Shown here piece after piece: positions 1 through 12,100 of a stretch of 64,000 nt of DNA. The stretch is from NCBI GenBank assembly GCA_903813345.2, contig CAIIXF020000011.1, forward strand, positions 34,526,166 through 34,590,165, read 5' to 3'. Source of the DNA: Owenia fusiformis. Its lineage: Eukaryota > Annelida > Polychaeta > Sabellida > Oweniidae. The notes beneath the pieces were generated by a model. The model saw nothing but the letters and a program-made list of their open reading frames with translations. It was not told the DNA's origin and ran no database searches. Every line of letters begins with the position of its first letter. Within the stretch, counting starts at the first letter, position 1. The translations under genes were made by a program, and so were the position numbers.

Positions 1-1710
1 TAACAGCCTAGTTCCAACATCCCTTGTTGACTTTGCTTCCATATTTCCTGTGAAGCCGTGGAACAGTTCTCTTGTTCTTCACAATTTTCCATTTTAATGT
101 AACTCAATGAATAAGGCCAATTCATATCACTGGCTTCCCTAGGTCATTTGAATTCCTTGCAATTTTTAAATCAGCAATAAAGAATAATGGGTTAAATTAT
201 CAAATAATGAAAAAGTTGCAAATTATGAGATTTGTTATATAGCTTCGAAATCTTGCTGAAGTGTAGTTTAATTATAGGTTAACAGGCTAAATTCTCATTG
301 AGATTTTAAAGAATCTTAAACATTGACTTATTGTTTCAGTGGTCCTATTAAAGTTCATGTGTACACAATCTGAACAACATCCAGTTTCAAACACTTCTGA
401 TTATCATCAAGTTTCAAACACAATCTGAACATCATCAAATTCAATGCAAATGCAGTTTCACTTTAATCCAACAGAACGAATATGGTAAATCAATAGACTT
501 AGTGACACATGTCAAGTCAATGGTAAATACTTGTATCTAGCCCAACTAGCACAAGTGCTGCCATCTACCGACTAGTATCAATCCATCTATCCATATACAT
601 AGCACCTAATGAGGTCACGACTTCAAGTAAAGCTTTTTCCCTTGTCTATGGTAAAAAATAAGTTAAACAGAAAAGTTAGTTTGACACCATTGGTGATGCC
701 CACCTTGTATGGTATAGGGATAAAAGGAAAGTTCATGATAACACTTACATAAAATAATTTAAGTATCTAATAATGATAATGAACATATTACAATGTTACA
801 CAATGTTAGTAAATGATAATTAAATGTCAATTATTGTTAGTGTAATATGTATTTTTTGCTTAATGCTGCAACAATTACACAAGTTCCAAAAAGTGCCACG
901 CCCACTTTTCCCTAAAAGTAGTTGTGTGTGACTATATTTGATAGATATTATTGATTTATTGGAGCATTATATCAACTTTTTAGTGCTTTAGTGTGAATAT
1001 ATACATATTTATACAACTTTTGACAAAGTTGCAGCCACAAAATCCAAACAAACTTGCAAATATTTCACTTTGAGGGCTAAGGGACATATTTTGGAGGAGG
1101 TCAAATTGAGAAGATTTTGAGATATAAATACTGTTTCCATGGTAACCATATAAGTTAGAGATTGGACATTTCTGGCACTGACTAACCATGGTATGCTCTG
1201 CCTACTATAAAACTATGAATATATGACATGCATTAGTATTCTTTTTATCAGGTGGTATTAAAGTACCCCCAAGGTTTTCTTAGGGTGGGGGTATGAATTG
1301 GCCTGAGGGCCGTCTGCCACCCCTACATGAAGTCCAACTACCCAGAAAGTGCCTAGCATAATCATACAGACTGTTTGAAATATGTTGGAATGTGTGACCT
1401 TCCATGAAAAATGGAAGTTGCAATTATCAGAGTAGTCCACAGTCTATTAACTATCTACTATTAACCTGTCTACAAGGAACAATACAGATGGCATTCTATG
1501 CACACAGATGCCATACATTACACACACCACTGCTGTATCCTATCAAGCAACACGTGAGCTATTCATCAAACTATCACTGACATGATCGCCATAAGTTCCC
1601 CTTGTATTATTGCTGCAATTGCAATTGACTTGCAATGGGTTTGATGAATAAGGACTCTGTGTGTTTGGAAAAGTCATATATACATAGGTACCTTATACAT
1701 GTATACTATG
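1..1710. other. Intergenic DNA, no gene seen
   Basis: AT-rich sequence with only short open frames, none with splice-site support or recognisable protein similarity. It lies downstream of the minus-strand GTPase gene. Nothing else is supported here. Confidence 0.5.
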
Positions 1711-1860
1711 AGGTTATATAATGGTTCTTTCTGTATATCGTGTTTATACTCGAGTGAGTATATGATATATTCACAAGTGAGCGTAGCGAACGAGTGAATA
1801 TATTTTATTCTCACGAGAGTATAAAATTCACGATATACAGAATGAACCATTATATAATCT
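1711..1860. repeat. Foldback MITE, about 150 bp
   Basis: The first 32 bases (1711-1742) are matched in reverse complement by 1829-1860 with about two mismatches. The ends read AGGTTATATAATGGTTC on the left and the same with one change on the right. The interior holds a direct motif around GAGCGTAGCGAACGAGTG. This is the layout of a small non-autonomous inverted-repeat element. No target duplication could be fixed. Confidence 0.7.
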
Positions 1861-1966
1861 TATTATGCCACTTTAAGTTCAATTACAGTTGATTCGAACA
1901 CAATCATAACAATTAAAAACCATAAAAATATCCCATAGCCAACTCAATAATGCTGATGTTGATCTC

Positions 1967-2049
1967 GAACCATTTTTATGACGTTGCTTGATTCTAGCAA
2001 ATCATGCCGGAACCATTTATGGCGTCACTTGATTCTAGGAAATCATGAA
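1967..2049. repeat. Tandem duplication, about 43 bp x2
   Basis: Two adjacent copies start with GAACCATTT and end with AAATCATG (1967-2009 and 2010-2049). They differ by a few substitutions and a short indel. Confidence 0.6.
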
Positions 2050-2101
2050 AATGTTCATGATTTTTTTTATTCATTAGTTCCCAGAATGCACTTCTACAGT
2101 G

Positions 2102-2121
2102 GTATACGCTGGAGCGTATAC
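2102..2121. repeat. Perfect 9-bp-arm palindrome
   Basis: GTATACGCT is followed by two bases and then its exact reverse complement AGCGTATAC. Several GTATAC/ATACC motifs in both orientations continue to about 2190, so this may be the core of a degraded foldback element. Confidence 0.5.
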
Positions 2122-3156
2122 GGAGGAGTTGTATACGATGACGATATACCACTCTCCACTGTATATCGTTGTTATAGACCCATGTTATACAACTGTAATT
2201 GGACTTAGAGTGGTATAATGTAGTATATATGAAATAATGAGCCTCTGTACCCAAGCAGTACTTGCTTATATCAAAAGTTTTCCCAATGGACGGAACATTG
2301 TATTATAATGTATTGCGATTGCAAAGAAGTGATACAGTATACATCTAAAAATATTAATTATAATTAACTGGTATATGAAAACATAATGCATGGGAACAAT
2401 ATGCTAAAATAGATTGGAACATCAAGATATTATACATACAATGACATTTTCACATATGACATGCAAATAATAATGCTGAAGTCTACGCTCTGTGACACTC
2501 TTGACAACAATTACGCCAAATGCCAATCACGAAACAAAAATAATAGCAATTACAATATTAGCTTTCCTCTCTCAGATAACACAATGAATATTGTCATTGT
2601 CATACAATGCATACATGGCATAATACTAAAAGTATCAAGTTATGGTGGTCAACTGGAGTTCTCTTTAGGTGAATCTGCTCTTTCTCTACTGGTGATTGAT
2701 AACCTGCTCTTTCATTTGGTATTAATTGATGTGTCAGTTTTAGAAATACTCTAGGGGATCATTTCAATATGAGAATCGATTCTCTCTCTATTTATTTAAC
2801 AATTTAGGTTCGGTTGAGAGGTTTTTCTGTACTTGTGTATGTGAATTAGAAAGTTGATCGATTGACCAACCACTAAATTTCAATTAGTTAAATAGCTTAA
2901 CCAGTGATGTCCCTGAGATTAAAACATCTGTTGATCAGTTGATAGTTATGTTGCACCCAGTTTAAAGTACATGTGGACCAAGTTGAAATTTTAGAAAATT
3001 GGAATTTTCAATCAGTTTCAATCAGACAATTTCTTATTCAGAAGAGGTAAAACAAATGAGAAAATCCCAATGAAACACTGGCACTATTCACTTAATTCAC
3101 AATATATTTTCTCATGAATGGGAAGTCTTTATGGGCTCCTATATAAAACCTCTGTT

Positions 3157-6100
3157 TTACCACAGTAGAGCAGCCTTTACTTTTTGGCAAGCATTTTTCA
3201 CATTCTGCGAATTTTCCTCAGTTTGAATTAATGCATTTTTGATCCTAGCCCTATTTCTTTCAACAGCCGCAATAAAGTTTTTCATATTCCTTTGACTTGG
3301 TTGGTTGGGATCCTGACTAGGCATTTTGTTTTCAGAGTTTACATCGTCCTCATTAACAATATCCGCATCAGTTTCTGGAGGTATTTTCTCAGGGTTTTTG
3401 ATGAAATCATTGCATCTGGATTCAACCCGTTGATCTACTGACTCAAGGTTGTGGCATATGGTGGGACAGTCCCTCATGATTGCTTTACATAGAGCTCCAA
3501 ACTGAAAAACAATTTCATCTTTAAATCCTTTGAGATGGATTTATTCATTTTTTGCAATATTGAAACTCTCTTGCTATTTGAAGATGTCTTTTTCACTCTT
3601 TTTCATCTTATTTTTTAAAAACATGAAACGGTGATAGTTTACCTCATTATGGAAGGAGTTGACTGCACGTTCTACAGGAACGGCTAGTTTCATCTCAGCT
3701 ATCACTAAGCGTACAAACTGACCATCATCCTCACACTGAAATAAAACAACTTATCAATGTACAAAGATACTATGAACATCATCCTCACACTGAAATGAAA
3801 TATGCACCAATGTATTACCAGTCACTTCATTTCCATGCTCTTTAATATTTAGTAATACCCACAGTGGACTTTTTTTGAGATGGCAATTTTTTCTATCAAC
3901 AAGTGTGTCCAGTTTGACAAGTTCTTATCGAACTTTCCTATGAAAATTTGTATCCTTCATTTGACAACATCGATTCACGTTCTATATTGAAATAACCTAT
4001 GATTTTGCAACTATTTGATTTTTGAATAAATATGCTCAATGTTAGGAATGGTTGGTTTTATTACATTATCTGGCCTTGCTGGGAGAAAATCTGGTGTTTT
4101 TCTTGTGCACTCACTTTCAATCCATATAGGTGAAACATCTTTAAAGTGGTCATTTCGAATGAAACAAATATAAATCCACTTAGACAGGTTTAATTCTACA
4201 AGGAACAATCACATCAAAAAGACATTACAAATGACGATTCAGATCTAAAAAACTTACATAGAAACTATCTTCATCCCCAGCCTTCCCCGCAGCTTCCTTC
4301 AAAGCAATAATACAGTCCTCTAGGCTACATTTGGGGTCAAATACAATATGAGCATCAGCACAATGTTGTTTGAACACTTTCAATGTTGCCAGGTAGAATT
4401 TATTGTAGTTTAGTGTTTTCCTCACACTTGCATTGCAGTTCTCAAATAGATCATCAATCTAAATATAAAACATGCAATATTAAAATGCATATTAAATTAA
4501 CATTTATTTATATGGAGAAATGAACAAACGAGTAGGCAATTCCTGCCTAATAAATAGCCTTCAAAAATACTGAACTTTGTTCAATCTATAGATAATTCGT
4601 TGACCTAAATCTGATAACCAATACCCAACCAGATTATTTAGTGATAATACAATTCAATACAATACAATACAATACAATACAATACAATACATGTTTTGCC
4701 TAAAAGTAGCCAATCCTGTTACATCCAAGCTCTCAATAAAGATCATGTAAAATACAATACGCTTTTAACCAACCTCTTGGACGCCACACTCTTCCAAGTC
4801 CTCAAAATCCACACGTTTTTTCACATTCTTCTGCTTCTTCTTTTTCTTTTTCAATTTCTTGGATTTCTTGTTTTTATTCATCTTAAGTTCCAATAGATGG
4901 CGAACAAGTGCCTGTATAGCTGCATGGACTGAACCATCGGCTACTTTTGCGGAAACCATGACACTGTAAAATATGAAGAGGCAAAATTAGCTTAAATAGA
5001 GATTAAATTCTTTTAGGTTAAGCCAATAAATATTTTACTAAAGATTGACAAGATGAAATGAACCCCCTCCCCATTCTTGATCTATTCAAGATATAGAGCA
5101 AGTGGGGGTACAGGTGTTTGAAGAATTATCAAACAAGACGATAGCCAGGATTAAACAAAAGGCCCTAAATAAATGCATTTCTGTAAAATTTTTACGTGAC
5201 TGTGGCATTGTCTACTTCATGCCTGGCTACAACTTTGAATATATCGTACAATTAATATACAGTAAAACCTGTCTTAGTAAACACCTCTCTCTAGTGAACA
5301 CCTATGAACACCCTTCCTCCATACATATTCTACTGACTTCTGTATAAATTACACTTTCTGTAGTGAACACCTACCAACACTGAACATTTTTTCTTGGCAA
5401 AAAATGTTCAATATACATAGGTTTAACTGCATATGCTTCGTAATTCCTAAAATCTCAACTGAGACCAAGAATCCCTTATTTGCTTTAACACTGGTGAGAT
5501 TCATGATTAATAAGTAAAATGTAATCCAATGGAGAATACGGAGCGATAAATAGAAAATTCACCCTGAATGTTTGTGACTTCCCATCTTAACATGTCTCTT
5601 TACATCTCACCTTAACAGCAACTGTAACTTAAGCCAAAAGTACATAAAGTCACTTTTATAATAAATCACACTAAACCTTTATGAATGTTATTCCCTGTAC
5701 GCTTGACATATTTATTACTGTTATATAACACATATTTAGAACTTCCCACATTGCATCTTATAACTAATGAGAAAAATTATTTATGGGAGTTATGCACTGG
5801 CAAAAGAAAGCTCCATGCTATAGCATATGTATGTGTGAGCAATGACTTGACAATTTTTCAGCTTAAGGCACTGCCATAAAAATTTTTTGATATCACACTT
5901 TTGAGATTTTTTACTTTGCATCATATGGATGGACTAAAGAAATTATACCCAGAAATGGCACTTTTATTGAACTTTGCTACTTTAAAAAATAAAATATTAC
6001 AAAGCATACAGAAAATGAAGATTAGAAGAACTATAACAAACAAGGGATTAAGATGCAAAATGTCACCACCAATCATTTATTACAGATGCCCTAATTTGTT

Positions 6101-9100
6101 ACACACCGTATTACAGAGGCCAAACACCATCACAAGAAAACTTGGAGACTATAACAATATGTTACCACTTCTGGTGTTGAGATAAAAACAAAGTTTTTAG
6201 CTTATGAGTTTTGTTTGCTTAAAATCAATTATAGTCTGTAGTTATTAAAATATCCAGAGTGCAAAAATGGCATTCAGGTTTGAGATGACACTGTAGTCCC
6301 CAACTCTCATTACATATACACCAACACAGGGATCAAAGTATTTTCTAGCTTTAAATACATGCACAAGTTAATGACACACAGTTTTTGCTTGATTAAATAC
6401 ATAATTATGTAATGAACATTTCAATATAAACCTATATACACTTCATTGTTGATTAGTTTTATATGAAAAATGAAAGAAGAATTACCTTCCCACACAACCA
6501 GATTCCCTTTGAACCTTCTGTAATTGCTTCACACAGACTGGTATAGTGGCGCCCTCTTCATATAGATCTGCAAATATTGAAACCTCATCATCTGTTTCCA
6601 TAGATGGCGTGGTTGTAGTTGTCGGGATTGTCTCTTTTTCAAGTTTTTCACCACTTTTGACCAATGCTTTACTCTCTTCCTCATTATTTTGTGAATCATC
6701 ATTAACTGGATTTTTTTCATCTTTGACAATATTCTCATCATTGACTGGCTTGTCATCACTCACTGTTTTGTCATCATTGACAGGTTTTTCATTGACTAGT
6801 TTGTCATCATTGATATTCTTATTGCCATTGTCATTCTTATCATCATTTAGTATGTCATCATTGACCCTATTATCATCATTGATGACATTATCATCAGTCT
6901 GTTTAGTCTCAGGGATGACAATTGTTTCAGTGTCATTAATAGCTCCTGATTTCATCATCTCCTCCACGCGTGTTTGAATGTCATCAATTAGTCGATCCCT
7001 TTCTTCTTGAGCCTCATTTTCATCTTTACGTCTTGATTGCTCAATTTTCAACTTTTCCTCAATCTGGAAAATAGGACAATAACATCAATGCAAAAATTGG
7101 TGAATTTGGTTATAATGCAATTTGAATAAATAAAAAACTATACATAAAGCTATAGACAAAATGAGTACAATACATTGTATACATACTATTTCAATTACGC
7201 TCATAATTTATCATGATATGCCATCCATTAATATTGACACAGGATACAAGTGTCATTGGCATTATTTGTAGTGATTTTTCATCTTTAGAACATTGCCCTA
7301 TCTTTAACTTCAGCCAAAAGCAACAGTGGAGACAAATCTCATGATTCTGCGTCTGCGATACTTTGAAATATGGCAAATATTTTCAAATGTGACACACCCA
7401 CAGGGTCATCGTTGATCAATTATCTGACACTAAGACTATATAATCACCTAATATACCTTGCGTAAATGTGCCTACACGTACATGTAACTTCGAAGTTATG
7501 ATTAAGGGCGTCAATTTGTGTGATGCAATATTTTCTAACCAAAAATATTTTTTCTGAATGGATACATGATATATAGTAATAACTATATGTACCCTGAAGA
7601 AATAATAAGGCATTAACAAGTAAAATGTCACCACCTGCCATTACAGACACTGAATGCCTTCCACCAACCACTGAACACCAAACACTAACTGCCAAACACC
7701 ATCCACAAAATAGTTGGAGACCATAAGAATATATCAACACTTGTGATGGTGACATAATAAAAATAATACAAAGCCTTTTTTAACCAATCAGCTACTTTTG
7801 GACGACTTTGTAAGATTTTGTAACTTCCCCACAAATACATTTTTAAATCAACATAAGGTTGGCCCACAGAATCATAAGGTATAAAAAGGTTCAAAAATAA
7901 GGAACATTGTATAAGGCTATGTAGAAGAGATACTCTCTATGAAAATTTCATCTGTGAATTTTTGATTATTACTAGATCTCATATATCCAGTGTGATAATA
8001 ATGATGGGTATGGTTTCAAGTTGGGCTAATGATGTAAAAAATATAATCATTTAATAACCTACTCTGTGCATGATATAGTGAATTGGGAAAGTTAGAATTT
8101 ATCCGCAATAGTGTCTGTATTCAGTTAATTAAGTTCAATAGGTTTTAATAAAAACCAAGATTTATTGATAAAAGAATCACATTAACGATCATATTCCAAA
8201 TTAAAAAGTTGTTTTGTAAAGCTGAAATTATGATGATTTATTGGGAAAAGTTTATCATCAAATAAAAATTAGTCTCGAGTTTCTACACCTAATAAAATAA
8301 TACCTTTGAGAGGGGAGGAATAGTTGATATAGAGATTATAAATCAACCAGGTCAGGTCATAAAGACTTCATATGGTTAAAAGTTGGTTCATCTGACTCAA
8401 AAATCATTTATTATACAGGCCCGTAGCCAAGGGGGGGTTCAGTTTTCAAAAATTTCCAGGGGGGGTTCACATTTGACAATTTTGGCCCAAATATGGCTAA
8501 AATCACTTGAAAAGTGCTCAAAATGGTGAAAAACTGCATGATTTTGAAAAAAATTTTGACCAGGGGGGGGATTCGCCCGAACCCTGCGAACCCCCCTGGC
8601 TACGGGCCTGTTATACTTAGGCCAATGGATTTGATTTCTTTGTTTTCCGTTAGGTCAATATTGAAAATTGTCTTGCAAAGAAGGTAAAAACACACAAATA
8701 GAGAACATTTTACATACTTGTATTAATTCAATACATGTAGCAATTTTGCAACTGGCGATGCTGTAGGAAGGCATGAAGGATTAAGTATACATTTTACCAT
8801 TATTTTTACTACTACATGTACATTAAACTTTGACATCATCATCTTGATAACAAACACCATACCAGTATTTAAATTAAATATTCATAGAATGGCCAAGGTG
8901 CATACCACTGGAAGTCAATCAAAATTAATGAATGTACATGCATCATCAAAGAATTTAATCAAGAAAGGAAGTCTGGTTATTAGGATTGTTCTAAAAATAT
9001 AGCCAAAGTCATTCTGATTTGTCTGACTCCCTCTTTTTCTAATAGGATGGCTTTGGAACCGACCCACAATGAGCCACAGCCGTGAAAATGACCAAATTAC

Positions 9101-12100
9101 AAATCCATTGACGTCAAAATAAATGAATAAGCATGGATCATCAAAGGTTTTAATTAAGCAAGGAAGTTTGGATATTAGAATTATTCTAAATATATATGAC
9201 CACAGCTGATATATTTGAATTGTAATTCATTATTTTACTTACAATATCATATTTGTTTCCAAGAAGGAGGACAGGGATAGTTTCAGGTGCATCATGGTCT
9301 ATATACACCTCCTCCTCTTCATCATACTCTCCCTGTTCAGCTGCTGTAGCTTTCTGTTTTGTAACCATGGCATGGTCAAGAATTTCTCTCCGCCACTTTC
9401 CGGCATTGTTGATGTTATCAGATCTTGTCATGTCAACGACAACTGGAAGAAAACAAGCATTTTTACAGATTGCACTTAGTATTACTCAATTACAATTTAC
9501 ATTGTTTGGGGGGACTAAACTTGTGATCATTGCCCCCTCGGAAAATTCACCATTACTGAATAACAATTGTCATTTTTGCAAGCATCTTAATCAATGAATC
9601 TGTTTGTAAATTGCTAGACTAATCTGAAAGCTAAAATCCAGACTTCAAAATGGTATGTAAATTAATTTTGTAATTTGAATTTCTGGTCTCTGGTATATAA
9701 CAGAACTAGGATATGCACAGAACAATTACTCAATTGGGAAATTTTGTCTCCTGAATGTGGTCAGGATTTGATTCATATACCAAATGATAGCTATAATCCA
9801 TGACAGCTTTAATATGGTATATAACATAACTAGGATATGCACAAAACAATTACACAATCGAAATATTAGGCCTCTTAAATGCAGTCAGGTTTTGATTCAT
9901 ATACCAAATGAAAGCTATAGTCCATGGCAGTTTTAATATGGTATATAACAAAACCATTGACAAATACCTATTGCTGCATCCATATCTCTGTAGTAAGTCT
10001 TCCTCAGGTCTATATCCTCTTCCCCAGGTAGATCCCACATAGTAACAGACACAACAGCATTTTCTGGGATGTTTAGCTTCTTAACAACATTTTCTGAAAG
10101 CACAAGTAATCTCATGAGAGGGTTGGATATGGTGTATATCCTCCTCCACAAGTTGCAACCACATAGCAACAGAAACTAGATTCTCCAGGGGGTGATTTTT
10201 CTCACTTTCAAGTGGGTATATACGTGTATCTCTTTAAAAAATCTCAACTGAGTACAATGGTCACTTATTGTTAAGAATTGTATAAAATTGAAAATGGTGA
10301 ACACTGGGGACCTATTTTTCATTTTTAAAATGTTAAGTATAAAGTGTATTTTGATGCAAAAATCTATGCCAACTTTTCCAAAAAATAGACAATATTCAAG
10401 AAAAATTAAATATATCAAACAAATTTAAACCTCCACTGATCATCCTTAAAGGGATATTTCTTGCAAGCCCATCTCTCTCTTATATGGTAGCTATACCCAT
10501 TTTCATACTATCCATATTTAACAAAACATGGGAAAATGTTTTGAAATTGTCGAAATGTATCATTTCAAAATGCAGGGCTCATTTCCAGTAGGCTGCCTTT
10601 TAAGATTTCATCAAGGAAGTGATGTCACTGACTATCAACTTTGATAAACTTGCCCATAACAGTTAATAGGAAAGTAGCAGAAAATCACCTTTAGATAACT
10701 GGTCCTTACAATAACAGTCTATGCAAAAATATTTTCAGGGATTGTTGACTTAAAATAAAAAAATAGATTACATGTATCTATAGAATTAAATCATAAACAT
10801 AATTGATAAAGAATATTCAGCTGATTTAGTGCTTCTTATGCACCTTCTTGCCTTATGTTTGTATTACCTTCATTTCCCTTCAAGAAAAATGAGATGCATG
10901 TATTGTTTTATGATATATGCGAACTTACAATATCATGTGAGAAATGGGCTTGCAAGAATTATCCCTTTAATGCTAGATAGATAACTGCATGTAGCCATTA
11001 ATTATTATAGGCTAATATTCTTGCTTTCGAGCTATGCATATCAGAGTCACAAATTACATTTAATTAACTAATATAAGTTGAATACCTAGATTGTGATATA
11101 ACTAGATTATAAATTACCCTAGATGCAAATGTGGCTTATGGGAATTCAATTTATGTTTTCTGAAAGATATAAGCTTGGGACTTAGCTTAATCAACCCTTT
11201 TACACTTACCTATTACAACCTCTTACATGTGCCTATTACAACCTCTTACATGTGCCTATTGCAACCTCTTACATGTGCCTATTACAACCTCTATCATGTG
11301 CCTATTACAACCTCTTACATGTGCCTATTGCAACCTCTTACATGTGACTATTACAACCTCTTACATGTGCCTATTACAACCTCTTACATGTGCCTATTGC
11401 AACCTCTTACATGTGACTATTACAACCTCTTACATATGCCTATTACAACCTCTTACATGTGCCTATTGCAACCTCTTACATATGACTATTACAACCTCTT
11501 ACATGTGCCTATTACAACCTCTTACATGTGCCTATTGCAACCTCTTACATGTGCCTATTACAACCTCTTACATCTGCCTATTACAACCTCTTACATGTGC
11601 CTATTGCAACCTTTTACACTTACCTACTGCAACCTCTGACATGTGCCTATTGCAACATTTTTATGCTTACCTATTGCAACCTCTTACATGTGCCTATTAC
11701 AACCTCTTACATGTGCCTATTGCAACCTCTTACATGTGCCTATTACAACCTCTTACATGTGCCTATTACAACCTCTTACATGTGCCTATTGCAACCTTTT
11801 ACACTTACCTACTGCAACCTCTGACATGTGCCTATTGCAACATTTTTATGCTTACCTATTGCAACCTCTTACATGTGCCTATTACAACCTCTTACATGTG
11901 CCTATTGCAACATTTTACACTTACCTACTGCAACCTCTGACATGTGCCTATTGCAACATTTTTATGCTTACCTATTGCAACCTCTTACATGTGCCTATTA
12001 CAACCTCTTACATGTGCCTATTACAACCTCTGACATGTGCCTATTGCAACATTTTTATGCTTACCTATTGCAACCTTTTACATGTGCCGATTGCAACCTT

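Noticed and set aside
4011-4208. 65-codon minus-strand frame between GTPase exons 8 and 9
   Set aside because: Exons 8 and 9 join in phase without it, and it lacks flanking splice sites in a compatible phase.
6529-6977. Open frames overlapping the GTPase insert on both strands
   Set aside because: These are shadows of the exon's 12-base repeat. The frame in phase with flanking exons is the only one that gives a GTPase.
9109-9116. Perfect TGACGTCA site
   Set aside because: It lies deep in a GTPase intron, far from any start, so no regulatory role can be argued.
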